Shown here: positions 36,901 to 45,442 of the stretch, in pieces
How the letters are laid out: each line of letters opens with the position of its first letter
How positions within the stretch are numbered: position 1 is the first letter of the stretch
Assembly (NCBI RefSeq): GCF_000378125.1
Contig: NZ_KB899243.1
Span: forward strand, 396,897 to 460,896
Direction: 5' to 3'
Source: Rudaea cellulosilytica DSM 22992
Lineage (GTDB): Bacteria > Pseudomonadota > Gammaproteobacteria > Xanthomonadales > Rhodanobacteraceae
Length of the DNA: 64,000 nucleotides
Position numbers and translations under genes: made by a program
The notes under the pieces: generated by a model
Seen by the model: the letters and a program-made list of their open reading frames with translations, nothing else
What the model was told of the DNA's origin: nothing
The model's database searches: none

Positions 36901-38528
36901 ACGACACCGTCGTCACCCGTGGCTGGCTCGAAGCGCTGGTCGCCTGCTTTGCCGAGGAAACCGATGCCGGCCTCGTCGGCGCCAAACTCGTCTATCCGGA
37001 TGGGCGCCTGCAGGAAGCCGGCGGCATCGTCTTCCGCGACGGTTCGGGCTGGAACTACGGCCGCTTCGACAACCCCGGCGATCCGCGCTACGAATTCCGC
37101 CGCGAAGCCGACTACTGCTCCGGCGCGGCGATCATGCTGCGGCGCGAATTCTTCAACGAGCTCGGCGGCTTCGACTCGCGCTACGCACCGGCCTACTACG
37201 AAGACACCGATCTCGCCTTCGCCGTGCGCGCTGCCGGCAAGAAGGTTTTCTACGAGCCGCGCTCGGTCGTCGTCCATTTCGAGGGCGTCACCTCGGGCAC
37301 CGATGTCGGCAGCGGCATCAAGCAGTACCAGGTCGTCAACCGCGAAAAATTCCTCGACAAGTGGAAGGCGGCGCTCACCCTGCAGCCGGCGCCGATCGAC
37401 AATGCCAAGCACGCCGCCGCAGCAGCGAACTTCCGCGATGCGCGGCGCGTGCTGATCATCGATTCGTACACGCCGCGGCCGGACCAGGATTCGGGTTCGC
37501 TGCGCATGACCAACCTCATACGCCTGCTGCGCGAACTCGGCTATCGAGTCAGTTTCCTGCCCGAGAATCACGCCCATGACGGGCGCTATACCGAGGCGCT
37601 GCAAGCGCTCGGTGTCGAAGCGCTCTACCACCCGTTCGTTGCCGATGCAGGCGCATGGCTGCGCACGAACGGGCCCGAACTCGACGTCGTCGTGCTCTCG
37701 CGCCACTACGTCGCCGAGAAATATCTCGACCTCGTCTACCTGTATGCACGGCGCGCGAAAATGATCTTCGACACCGTCGACCTGCACTATCTGCGCGAGC
37801 AGCGCACGGCGCAGATCGAAGGCAGCGCCGAGCTCGCGCGCCAGGCCGCGGCGACGCGGGCGAGCGAACTGCGCATGATGGACGAATGCGACCTCACCCT
37901 CGTCGTCAGCGAAACGGAAAAGACCCTGCTCGCGCGCGAGGCGCCTGGCGTGCCGGTCGCGGTATTGAGCAACGTGCACGAGATCTACGGCTGCCGGCGT
38001 GAGTTCGCCGCGCGCGAGGGCATCGTCTTCGTCGGCAGTTTCCAGCACCCGCCGAACGTCGATGCGGTGCTCTGGTTCGTGCGCGAGGTGTTCCCGCTGC
38101 TGCGCGCGCAGGCGAAGATCGACCTGCACGTCATCGGTGCCGGCGCACCGGATTCGATCGCCAAGCTGGCGGTCGACGGTGTGATCGTGCATGGCTACGT
38201 CGCCGACCTCGCGCCGTTCATGGACGGCTGCCGCATCTCGATCGCGCCGCTGCGCGTCGGCGCGGGTGTCAAGGGCAAGGTCAACATGGCGATGAGCTAC
38301 GGCCTGCCCGTGGTCGCGACGACGACCGCGGTTGAAGGCATGCACGTCAACGCCGGCAGCGACGTCCTCGTCGCCGACACGCCTGCCGACTTCGCCGCCG
38401 CGATCCTGCGCCTCTACGCCGACGAAACGCTGTGGAACACCTTGTCGGCGAATGGGCTCGTCAACGTGAGTTCCCACTTCTCGTTCGATGCGGCACGAGC
38501 GGCGCTGAGAGCGATACTGCCGGCTTGA
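33978..38528 (+). CDS. Very large multidomain glycosyltransferase (GT4 - coiled coil - GT2 - GT4)
   Basis: About 1516 residues. After a 240-residue N-terminal region comes a GT4-like domain (about 245-660: VVLHVLHGWGGGAERFVRDL, VVPGRVRRGKGAELL, and an E-x7-E pair in AETFSYTLSELASLG at 557/565). A charged coiled coil follows (about 670-790, with repeated ERTxWA units). A GT2 domain is at about 888-1105 (SIVIPVYNKVEYT, VVDDGSSDATP, LFLNNDTVV, YYEDTDLAFAVRAAGKKVFYEP). A second GT4-like domain is at about 1155-1516 (VGSFQHPPNVDAV, PLRVGAGVKGKVNMAMSYGLPVVAT). It may build several linkages of a surface glycan. The start is unsure: TTG 33978 follows CGGA, while the only in-frame ATG (33810) lies inside mrcB. 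Confidence 0.85.
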   Translation: MTESKSTHRLRLCVFGAQPASTEWLARLRKDIADAELELFGASRAQAGAAAGRASDDAAAVLRAAASAWPGEDLVLLRANVVLPPHWFVRIMRAISADDVLVASPLDNVDPGRSPLTTGLHSAADAAAVDACCHAYGRGRAIAASAWSPLLSAWNGARLRQAGAEKVQSYTLPQTLAPLRGVVLDHLYVADPARALRGPAPLPPGGDAEPPSPLGELREKVSAALARNAQPGRDPLPPYFGLDGKPVVLHVLHGWGGGAERFVRDLAGIDSARHHLVLCARGNSQRRCYGESLDLVDGTFSTPALRSLVLPDPIRSTTLGDATYKAFLDALLGDFHVDAVMVSSLIGHSLDALRTGLPTVIVTHDYYPLWPILHRDFGDAGLAFDDAQLVADLRNSRADFEFAERDADYWRSLRDAYVATVLAAKAHIVAPSRSALANLLRIEPRFAPLVASVIAHGIASWPADAPVPTPAPPERDRLRLVVPGRVRRGKGAELLRAALPMLREHAEIFLLGAGAEGEQFFGEANVHVVLNYRREELPALLARIRPDAALLLPTVAETFSYTLSELASLGIPVIATRLGALAERIEEGASGWLVEPQAEAVASCVERLARNPAAIAAARTALASVLPRNLAQMAADYAQLLPQAPARTAATPVSLPTPDALAAQTRTGLLGDAQRLSARLRDEIAQQQKELSQRAEWAIDLEREVSHGRKVIAERERTIGERTKWARQAAARERAAQSALEERTQWALELDRQLQEARDEYARLSNAHIQLQGDLDERTRWALQLNNQVQEMFASTSWRVTRPLRFVMRKLRDTRTRIAFQLKRVRSAGIRTRGSLARRGLLGTFRRIGDELARKRGAPVPAPIVDTPAAPTATDAPLETFAVPTSARPLVSIVIPVYNKVEYTVACLRSLAERAGATAFEVIVVDDGSSDATPAQLAQIDGIRALRNERNLGFIGSCNAGAAMASGEYVLFLNNDTVVTRGWLEALVACFAEETDAGLVGAKLVYPDGRLQEAGGIVFRDGSGWNYGRFDNPGDPRYEFRREADYCSGAAIMLRREFFNELGGFDSRYAPAYYEDTDLAFAVRAAGKKVFYEPRSVVVHFEGVTSGTDVGSGIKQYQVVNREKFLDKWKAALTLQPAPIDNAKHAAAAANFRDARRVLIIDSYTPRPDQDSGSLRMTNLIRLLRELGYRVSFLPENHAHDGRYTEALQALGVEALYHPFVADAGAWLRTNGPELDVVVLSRHYVAEKYLDLVYLYARRAKMIFDTVDLHYLREQRTAQIEGSAELARQAAATRASELRMMDECDLTLVVSETEKTLLAREAPGVPVAVLSNVHEIYGCRREFAAREGIVFVGSFQHPPNVDAVLWFVREVFPLLRAQAKIDLHVIGAGAPDSIAKLAVDGVIVHGYVADLAPFMDGCRISIAPLRVGAGVKGKVNMAMSYGLPVVATTTAVEGMHVNAGSDVLVADTPADFAAAILRLYADETLWNTLSANGLVNVSSHFSFDAARAALRAILPA

Positions 38529-38630
38529 CACGCTGGCGCTCTCTCATAGTCCCCGCGACGGAGTAAGAGGGGACGCAAACTCGATGCTTGTTTTGCGCTT
38601 GATTTCTTGTAATCGCGTCCATTCGTTTTT

Positions 38631-39172
38631 CCGCGCGCGTCCAGCGCGCGGGTCACTTTCTCTTGCTTGTGCAAGAGAAAGTGACCAAAGAGAACACACC
38701 CCGGATGCCGCGCTGCCTGCGGCAGTTCGCGAGGTCAGGCCGGGGTTCGTTGATTGAACTTCCCTGTCCAAGCAACGAACTCGCGCGCATCGTGCGCGCG
38801 ACCTTTCAGGCATTTCCGTCCTGCCCTCGCCGCGGCAAACGGGGACCCGAAGATCAACAGCCAGATCAAAAGCAACGGCGTGCGACGCCTTTGCTTTTCC
38901 GTTGCCTTGCTTCTGCGCGCAGGAGCGCGCTGCTTCGCTCTCCCGGGTCCCCATTGCATTGCGGCGGCAGCGGGCGGAAACGCCCGCAGGGGGCGCGCGA
39001 GGATCGCGCGCATTCCGCTATTGCACAGGGACGTGCAATTAGCGGAACCCGGCCGCTGACGCGTACCCGACGCGCAGGATGCGCGTCGGGCGCAATGCTC
39101 TGGGGCGTGTCTCTTTGCCTACTTTCTCTGCACGAGTAGAGAAAGTAGGCCGCTCGTCCGCTGGACGAGCGG
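38631..39172 (+). repeat. Large palindromic intergenic element, copy C
   Basis: Fills most of the 711-base gap between the large glycosyltransferase and the convergent NRDE gene; no gene is supported here. Left end: a GC hairpin 38631-38651, then a hairpin 38652-38685 (GTCACTTTCTCTTG/CAAGAGAAAGTGAC). Right end: a hairpin 39118-39149 (CCTACTTTCTCT/AGAGAAAGTAGG), then a GC hairpin 39150-39172 (CCGCTCGTCC/GGACGAGCGG). An extra hairpin CGACGCGC/GCGCGTCG lies at 39069-39089. The left arm matches copy B almost base for base (GGTTCGTTGATTGAACTTCC), and both share ATGCTCTGGGGCG near the right end. Confidence 0.8.
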
Positions 39173-39239
39173 AAGTCCTTGCTTTAAAAATCCAAGGTCA
39201 AAAAGCAAAAGTGAACTACACAGGAATAACGAGCAAAAC

Positions 39240-40007
39240 TCAAAACTCGAGCGAAGACTCCCCCGTCACCTGCGCATCCGCAGCGTAGCGCCGCTCGCGC
39301 AGGACGGAACCGCCGTCCGCTCGCGCATAGGCGAGCGTGCTCGCGCGCGTGCCATAGGCTTCACCGTGCGCGGTCATCGGCATGACGAAGATCGATGCAA
39401 GGCGACGTTCGAGTTCGAGGCCGATGCCGGTGTCGGGCAAGTCCACGTCGGCGGGGCGCGTATCGTCGAAGAGCAGATCGAGAAATGTGGAATCTTCCAC
39501 TTTTCCATTTTGCAGCAGAGTGGAAAAATTAGCCTGCAGGCGCCGCATCTTCGGCCATTCGTCTTCGAGCGAACCGTTGCTGAAGGCGTGCACGCCGTCG
39601 CCGAGCCGACGCACGCTGGCGTCGATGCTGCTGACGAAATAGGCGCCGCCGCCGTCGCCGACGACGAGGTTGAACGGCCCGTATTCTGCGCATTCGCGCG
39701 CAACAGTCGCGGCATACGCCGCCGGCATCGCGGCACCAGTGACGAACTCGCCGACCAGCGCGCCACGCGAACGCGGTGCCGGCGATGCGCCGGGCCGACG
39801 CACGTTAGTGACGGCGGCGTAGCGGCCGTTGCAGTTAACCGCGAGCCACGAACCTCCGGCCACAAGATCGCGCCCGCCGAATACGCCGGATGCATCAGCC
39901 CATTCGCGAGCCGGCGCCGTCGGCCGCGCGTGGAACTCGTCGCGGTTGCCAAGCAGGAGCCAGGGGCGATCGGCGACGACATTAAGGGCGAGCAGCAACA
40001 GGCACAT
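39240..40007 (-). CDS. NRDE family protein (TANGO2-like)
   Basis: 255 residues. MCLLLLALN at the start places Cys2 as a possible N-terminal nucleophile, and LLGNRDEFHARPTAPA carries the NRDE motif that names the family. Further conserved parts are GGRDLVAGGSWLAVNCNGRYAAVTNVR. The family is widespread, related to eukaryotic TANGO2, and its reaction is not established (heme or lipid homeostasis has been proposed for relatives). Normal length. Divergent from the DUF1800 gene with a 266-base intergenic region that holds the regulatory sites listed next. Confidence 0.92.
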   Translation of the reverse strand: MCLLLLALNVVADRPWLLLGNRDEFHARPTAPAREWADASGVFGGRDLVAGGSWLAVNCNGRYAAVTNVRRPGASPAPRSRGALVGEFVTGAAMPAAYAATVARECAEYGPFNLVVGDGGGAYFVSSIDASVRRLGDGVHAFSNGSLEDEWPKMRRLQANFSTLLQNGKVEDSTFLDLLFDDTRPADVDLPDTGIGLELERRLASIFVMPMTAHGEAYGTRASTLAYARADGGSVLRERRYAADAQVTGESSLEF

Positions 40008-40107
40008 GGAAATCCGGAAGAGAGACGAGCGAAGCTCTCGCTTAACATCACATTGGCAAAAATCCGTTCAGGATCAAAACGATAGACTGAAAAATATTTT
40101 CTTGATC

Positions 40108-40123
40108 TGTGATGAAGATCACT
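40108..40123 (+). promoter_or_regulatory. CRP/Clp-type binding site
   Basis: TGTGA-TGAAGA-TCACT, nine of ten positions of the CRP consensus TGTGA-N6-TCACA. Xanthomonadales Clp recognises the same sequence. Its centre lies about 43 bases before the predicted transcription start of the next promoter, the class II position. Confidence 0.65.
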
Positions 40124-40152
40124 TGACCGAACGGTTCCTTAACGCATATTTT
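40123..40152 (+). promoter_or_regulatory. Predicted sigma-70 promoter of the DUF1800-DUF1501 pair
   Basis: -35 TTGACC (40123-40128) and -10 TATTTT (40147-40152), separated by 18 bases. It leaves a leader of about 115 bases before the DUF1800 start at 40274. The -35 overlaps the right end of the CRP-like site by one base. Confidence 0.55.
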
Positions 40153-40273
40153 ACGATCGCGAAACATGGCAGGGGTGCATTTCGCGCAACGCGAATCAAA
40201 AGTAATTGACGCACCCTAGTAGTTACAAGGGCAATCGCCGTGGAGTTCGGCGCATTCCCTCGGAGTTCCTCTT

Positions 40274-42037
40274 TTGAATCCACAAGCTTCTTTCTCAGCC
40301 AACCTGGCCCGGGTTGCGCTTGCCTGCGTCTCGGTTTTGTTCTTCGGCCCCGCCACCGCGGCAAGGGGCGAGCGGCCCCAGAACGAGATGTCCGCGCCGC
40401 AGCGCGCAGCGATAGTGGCATTGAACAGCGCTCCGGCCAGCGACGCCGAAGCCGCGCGTTTCCTGACCATGGCCACGTTCGGACCGACTCCCGCAGACAT
40501 CGCCAGCCTGCGCGCACTCGGTTACGCGGAATGGATCCGCCGCCAGCTCGCGCTGCCGCCGACCCTGCAACGCCCAGCGGTCGAAAAGCTCGACGCCTAC
40601 GTGACCAATCCGGGCCAGATCGACCGCCTCGAAGTTTCCTTCCGCACGATGGTCACTGCGCCGGATCAGCTGCGCCAGCGCCTCGCCTGGACGATGAGCC
40701 AGATCCTCGTCGTATCCGACCGCGCCGGCAATCTGGACCAGGATCCGGTCGCGATCGCGGAGTACGCGGATACGCTCGCGCGCGACGTCGCCACCTATAC
40801 CGACGCCGCAGGCGTGTCGCACCCGGCGAGTTACTACAATCTGATCTACGACGTCACGCGCAGCCCGGCGATGGGCAAGATGCTCAGCTACACCAGCAAC
40901 CGCAAGGGCGACCCGCTTCTCGGTACCTCGCCCGACGAAAACTACGGGCGCGAACTGATGCAGTTGTTCTCGGTCGGCCTGATCCTGCGCAACGCCGACT
41001 TCTCGCCGAAACTCGACGCCAATGGCGCCGAGATTCCGACCTATACCGAGGCTACGGTTGCCGCCAACGCGCGCGTGTTCACCGGCTGGAGTTATCAGAG
41101 CGGATTCGGTACCGATCCGAGCAGCGGCAACTGGGCGCCGGCGAACTACCAGCCGTTGGTCTGCTATGCCGCCTATCACGACAGCGGCGCCAAGACCCTG
41201 ATCAGCCCGAGCGGCAACTACGGTGCCACCTCCGACGCGCCGACGCTGCCCGCGGGCACGAGCTGCGAGAACGATCTCGCCGCCGCGCTCAAGGCGATTA
41301 CGTCCCATCCCAACGTCGCACCGTTCATCTCGCGCCAGTTGATCCAGCGTCTGACCACGAGCAATCCGACGCCGGCCTATATCGCGCGCGTCAGCGCGGT
41401 GTTCAGCGCGAGCGGAGGCGACCTCGGCCAAGTCGCGCAGGCAATCCTGCTCGACACCGAAGCGCTGACCGGCACGATCCCGACGCAATATCCGGGATAT
41501 ACCTTCGGCAAGCTGCGCGAGCCGCTGCTGCGCCTGACTGCATTGTGGCGCTACTACGCGCCGGCGACGCAGACCGGAAAGTACATGGCATCGCACCCGG
41601 AGAACTACTACACCGAGCATCCTTACGGCGCGAACTCGGTGTTCAACTTCTACCAACCCGACTACCGTCCGCCCGGCGAACTCGCGGCAAGCGGCCAGTA
41701 CGCGCCGGAGCTGCAGGTGCTCACCGAGAGCACAATCATGACCATCGCCAACGATCTCACCGCGCGCGCGCAGACCTACGTCGGCAATCCGAGCAACGCC
41801 GCGAACGCACTGCTCATCGACATCTCGCCGTTGACCGCGATCGCGGGCAACGCGGCGAATCTGGTCGACCAGGTCAATCACGATCTGCTCTACGGAAGCA
41901 TGAGCAGCGTCGCACGCAATGCACTCATCGGCATGCTCAACGACAAGGCCTCGTACTCCTTCCTGTCCGCGCAAATACGTGTGCGTGACCTGCTCAAGGT
42001 CGTACTTGTCTCGCCCGAATTCGCCGTACAGAAATAG
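40274..42037 (+). CDS. DUF1800 domain-containing exported protein
   Basis: 587 residues. A signal peptide is likely at the start (NLARVALACVSVLFFGPATAA). The DUF1800 hallmark follows: AARFLTMATFGPTPADIASLRALGYAEWIRRQLALP. Further family parts are NYGRELMQLFSVGL, ARVFTGWSY, and SHPNVAPFISRQLIQRLTTSNPTPAYIARV. The biochemical role of DUF1800 is unknown; it is usually encoded just before a DUF1501 protein, as here (15 bases). Both are probably exported and may act together in the periplasm. Confidence 0.92.
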   Translation: MNPQASFSANLARVALACVSVLFFGPATAARGERPQNEMSAPQRAAIVALNSAPASDAEAARFLTMATFGPTPADIASLRALGYAEWIRRQLALPPTLQRPAVEKLDAYVTNPGQIDRLEVSFRTMVTAPDQLRQRLAWTMSQILVVSDRAGNLDQDPVAIAEYADTLARDVATYTDAAGVSHPASYYNLIYDVTRSPAMGKMLSYTSNRKGDPLLGTSPDENYGRELMQLFSVGLILRNADFSPKLDANGAEIPTYTEATVAANARVFTGWSYQSGFGTDPSSGNWAPANYQPLVCYAAYHDSGAKTLISPSGNYGATSDAPTLPAGTSCENDLAAALKAITSHPNVAPFISRQLIQRLTTSNPTPAYIARVSAVFSASGGDLGQVAQAILLDTEALTGTIPTQYPGYTFGKLREPLLRLTALWRYYAPATQTGKYMASHPENYYTEHPYGANSVFNFYQPDYRPPGELAASGQYAPELQVLTESTIMTIANDLTARAQTYVGNPSNAANALLIDISPLTAIAGNAANLVDQVNHDLLYGSMSSVARNALIGMLNDKASYSFLSAQIRVRDLLKVVLVSPEFAVQK

Positions 42038-42052
42038 CCCGGAATTCCCACC

Positions 42053-43465
42053 ATGACCACTTCCCATTCGCGCTCGCGCCGCGACTTCCTGCGCGCGGCC
42101 GCTTCCTCCTGCCTTGCCGGCATCGGCGGGGGCGCCCTCTACGGCCAGTTCGGCCTCGTCAATTCGGCGCTCGCCGCGTCCTGCTCCAGCTACTCGGCGG
42201 TCAGCGACTACAAGGCGCTCGTCTGCGTCTATCTCGCCGGCGGCAACGACTCGTACAACATGCTCATTCCGAGCGACACGACGCGTTACACGACCTACGG
42301 CAACGCACGCGGCAGCCTCGCCGTTGCGCGCGGATCACTGCTGCCGCTCGCGGTGCAGGGCGCGGCCAGCGGTGAAACCTACGGTCTGCATCCGAATTGC
42401 AACGAAATGGGCTCGTTGTTCAATGCCGGCAAGGGTGCCTTCATCGTCAATGTCGGCACCTTGCGCCAGCCGACGACGAAGAGCCAATACCTCACGGCGG
42501 GCTATCCGCTGCCGCCACTGTTGTTCTCGCATCTCGACCAGCAGGGCCAGTGGCAATACGGCCAGCCGGCGTCGCACGGCATCACCGGCTGGGGCGGTCT
42601 CGCCGCCGACCGGCTCGCCGTGCTCAATCCCGGCGCGACCCTGCCGATGTCGATTTCACTGAGCGGCACCAACCGCTTCCAGACCGGCGTGCAGGTACAG
42701 CCATACTGCGTTTCCGGCGGCGGCGTGGTCGGTCCGGTCGGCTACGACGGCGCTTCGGGCGCAGCGGCGGCCAATGCGATCGCACAGATGCTGGCCAACA
42801 CCTATCCCGATCCGCTCACGCGCAGCTATAACGCCGTGCTCAACAATGCGATCGACTACGCCGCGACGCTGTCGACCGCGCTTGCCACCGGCCCCGCCAT
42901 CAACGCACCATTTCCGGCGAACAACCCGCTCGCGGACGCATTGAAAATGATCGCGCGCATCATCTCGGTACGCGGCGCGCTCAAGGTGAAGCGGCAGATC
43001 TTCTTCGTGACCATGGGCGGCTTCGACACGCACCACGATCAACTCGCAGACCAACCGGCGCTGTTCACGCAACTCTCGCAGGCGCTCGGCGCGTTCTACC
43101 AGTGCACGGCGAACGACCTCGGCATTCCCGGCGCGGTCACCACGTTCACCCAATCCGAATTCGGGCGCACGCTGAACTCGAACGGCGGCGGCACCGACCA
43201 CGCCTGGGGCGGCGTCCAGTTCGTCATGGGCGGCGCGGTGCGCGGTGGAAAATTGTACGGCGCACCGGGTGCCAGCGGCACGCTGTTTCCGAATCAGACT
43301 TTGAACGGCCCCGACTGCCTCGCACGCGGACAAACGATCCCGACTGTGTCGAGTGATCAGTACTCAGCCACGCTCGCCGCGTGGCTCGGGATGCAGTCGT
43401 GTGACATTGCCAACGTGTTCCCATTTCTGAAAAATTTTTCCAGTCCGAATCTGGGCTTCGTTTAA
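42053..43465 (+). CDS. DUF1501 domain-containing protein with Tat signal
   Basis: 470 residues. The N-terminus SRRDFLRAAASSCLAGIGGG is a twin-arginine export signal, which implies folding (perhaps with a cofactor or metal) before export. LVCVYLAGGNDSYNMLIP is the DUF1501 start and FFVTMGGFDTHHDQLADQP and TTFTQSEFGRTLNSNGGGTDHAWGG are the conserved later parts, in the alkaline phosphatase/sulfatase-like superfamily. Substrate unknown. Pairs with the DUF1800 gene 15 bases upstream. Confidence 0.93.
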   Translation: MTTSHSRSRRDFLRAAASSCLAGIGGGALYGQFGLVNSALAASCSSYSAVSDYKALVCVYLAGGNDSYNMLIPSDTTRYTTYGNARGSLAVARGSLLPLAVQGAASGETYGLHPNCNEMGSLFNAGKGAFIVNVGTLRQPTTKSQYLTAGYPLPPLLFSHLDQQGQWQYGQPASHGITGWGGLAADRLAVLNPGATLPMSISLSGTNRFQTGVQVQPYCVSGGGVVGPVGYDGASGAAAANAIAQMLANTYPDPLTRSYNAVLNNAIDYAATLSTALATGPAINAPFPANNPLADALKMIARIISVRGALKVKRQIFFVTMGGFDTHHDQLADQPALFTQLSQALGAFYQCTANDLGIPGAVTTFTQSEFGRTLNSNGGGTDHAWGGVQFVMGGAVRGGKLYGAPGASGTLFPNQTLNGPDCLARGQTIPTVSSDQYSATLAAWLGMQSCDIANVFPFLKNFSSPNLGFV

Positions 43466-43492
43466 CAAAAAACTCCTCGCCGCTATCGCCCG

Positions 43493-43520
43493 CCGCTACG
43501 CGCTTTCCGGCGCGTGGCGG
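43493..43520 (+). terminator. Stem-loop after the DUF1501 gene
   Basis: An 11-bp stem CCGCTACGCGC/GCGCGTGGCGG (one G-T pair) with a 6-base loop begins 28 bases after the DUF1501 stop. A further GC-rich run ending in CTTTTT follows at about 43545. It could end transcription, but the stem itself has no T-tract directly after it. Confidence 0.4.
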
Positions 43521-43806
43521 CCTTCGGCGTGCGCGCGCTTTTTAACGTTCAAACGGGTGTTTACGACAGGACACGTTCAGGAAAATCAGGAAAATCAATG
43601 GCATGATCCTTCTGCACCGCAGCATCAATCGTGCATCAGCGCACACTTTCCGCTAACGAGGAGCACAGCAGCAGCATCGTTTCGACCCCCGATTTGTTCA
43701 AGTTTTTTTCGCAGATTCTCACTGCGATGAAGTGACGAATTTCGACCTCGCGCATGACCTGCTCCGAGCGTTCGTCATACAGGGAACCGAGAACCAAAAA
43801 TGGCCG

Positions 43807-43940
43807 GGGCATCGATGCCCGGGTTTCGCCGAAGTTGGTTTCTGGTGTTCTTTGAATTTCCCTCCCCCGGGCTGATCTGACCCAAAAACCGGCTTCCTTC
43901 TCAAGCGTGGCGGACTTCCAGGCCACGCCGATCAAGGAGG
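43807..43940 (+). promoter_or_regulatory. Leader of the exopolysaccharide cluster
   Basis: The 479-base gap 43466-43944 contains no supported gene. Toward its end lie a perfect 14-bp palindrome GGGCATCGATGCCC (43807-43820), a possible operator, and a stem-loop GCGTGGC/GCCACGC (43905-43911/43922-43928). The strong ribosome site AAGGAGG (43934-43940) sits 4 bases before the ATG of the initiating transferase. The stem-loop just before the ribosome site could tune translation. A direct repeat AGGAAAATC occurs near 43578. I could not fix a promoter. Confidence 0.4.
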
Positions 43941-43944
43941 CTCG

Positions 43945-45432
43945 ATGAGCTCAACCAGGACCTTGTCCAGCAAGGCCGGCGGTAGTCCGGCAACGAGTGG
44001 GAAGCTCTTCAGCGCAGACTTCCGCCTTGGTGCGGTCGCCTACGCGGTCACCCTGACCAAGCTGCTGCACGGGCTGCTTGCCGCGCTGCCCTGCCTCGTC
44101 ACTCTGATGGTGCTGAAGGGGACGCACGAGGAAGCACGCTATCTGTTGCATCCACGCCTGATGGCTATGCTATTCGGCGCGATCACGGTGCTCGTGTTCC
44201 AGTCGTTCGGCATCTACTCCGAGGAAATCTTCTCCAAGCGCCTGCTCGTGCGCAAGACCTTCTTCGCCTTGAGCGCGACCTTCGGTCTCGTGCTCGTGGC
44301 GCAGAACCTCACCCTCAACGCGTTCCCGATTCCGGGGCAATACCTCGTCGCCTGGTTCGCCGCGACGGTGCTGCTGTTCCTGCTCGCGCGCGCCGCGATA
44401 CTCGGCGTAAACGATCATTTCATGGCACGCGGCAAATACCTGCAACGCGCGGTGATCTACGGCTGCAACGAGAACGGCCTGCGCGTCGCCGAACACATCG
44501 AACAGAACGAAGATATCCGCGCCGGCGTCGTCGGCTTCATCGATGACGAACCCTCGCATGCGGCGCTGCTCGACAACCAGGCGTTGAACCTGATCGGCGA
44601 TACCGATCGGCTCGAGGGCATGGTGCGAGACGAACGTGTCGAGCAGGTCATCGTCGCTCTGCCTGCAAGCGAGGAAGAGCGCATCAAGGAGGTCGTCGAC
44701 CGCTTCAAGCGCATGCCGGTGGACGTGCTGCTCGCGCCCGACCTCGGCTCGTTCCACCATGCGCAGCCGCGCATCTCGCAGGTCGCCGAGTTGCCGATGG
44801 CGAATCTCTCGCAGCGCCCGTTACAAGGGTGGTCGCCGCTGCTCAAGCGCGCCGAGGACATCGTCCTTTCGACGCTATGCCTGCTGCTGTTGGCGCCGGT
44901 GATGATCGCCGTCGCGATTGCGATCAAGCTCGAGTCGCCGGGCCCGGTGCTGTTCCGGCAGAAGCGCTACGGCTACAACGAGCACCTGATCGAAGTGTTC
45001 AAGTTCCGTTCGATGTACCACCACCTGCGCGACGCCAATGCCGCGCAGCAGACCACGCGCGACGATGCGCGCATCACCAAGGTCGGACGCTTCATCCGCA
45101 AGACCAGCCTCGATGAGTTGCCGCAGCTGTTCAACGTATTCCTCGGCAGCATGTCGATGGTCGGCCCGCGCCCGCACGCAAGCGCGACCAAGGCCGCGAA
45201 CGTGTTGTTCGAGGACGCCGTGGCCGAATACGCCGCGCGCCATCGGGTCAAGCCCGGGATTACCGGGCTCGCTCAGGTAAACGGTTACAGGGGCGAGACC
45301 GACACGCTGCACAAGATCCACCGCCGCGTCGAATACGACCTCGAATACATCGAGCGCTGGTCGGTTTGGCTCGATCTCTACATCCTCGTGCGCACGATCC
45401 CCGCGATCGTTTCCGCGCGCGCCGCCTACTGA
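43945..45432 (+). CDS. Undecaprenyl-phosphate sugar phosphotransferase (WcaJ/GumD type)
   Basis: 495 residues; starts exopolysaccharide synthesis by moving a sugar-1-phosphate (often glucose) to undecaprenyl phosphate. Four or five membrane helices lie in the first 150 residues, then a Rossmann-like CoA-binding/flippase-like domain ([18 protein letters not shown]). The bacterial sugar transferase domain begins about residue 293: [61 protein letters not shown], and [15 protein letters not shown]. First gene of the overlapping cluster; strong AAGGAGG site. Confidence 0.94.
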   Translation: MSSTRTLSSKAGGSPATSGKLFSADFRLGAVAYAVTLTKLLHGLLAALPCLVTLMVLKGTHEEARYLLHPRLMAMLFGAITVLVFQSFGIYSEEIFSKRLLVRKTFFALSATFGLVLVAQNLTLNAFPIPGQYLVAWFAATVLLFLLARAAILGVNDHFMARGKYLQRAVIYGCNENGLRVAEHIEQNEDIRAGVVGFIDDEPSHAALLDNQALNLIGDTDRLEGMVRDERVEQVIVALPASEEERIKEVVDRFKRMPVDVLLAPDLGSFHHAQPRISQVAELPMANLSQRPLQGWSPLLKRAEDIVLSTLCLLLLAPVMIAVAIAIKLESPGPVLFRQKRYGYNEHLIEVFKFRSMYHHLRDANAAQQTTRDDARITKVGRFIRKTSLDELPQLFNVFLGSMSMVGPRPHASATKAANVLFEDAVAEYAARHRVKPGITGLAQVNGYRGETDTLHKIHRRVEYDLEYIERWSVWLDLYILVRTIPAIVSARAAY

Positions 45433-45442
45433 GGACCCTGGC

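Noticed and set aside
43595..43625. Possible sigma-54 (-24/-12) promoter TGGCATG...TGCA upstream of the polysaccharide cluster
   Set aside because: The GG to GC distance is 12 bases instead of the required 10.
43636..43935. Minus-strand frame of 99 codons in the leader of the polysaccharide cluster
   Set aside because: It has no ribosome site or recognisable domain and overlaps the stem-loop and palindrome of the leader; most likely chance.
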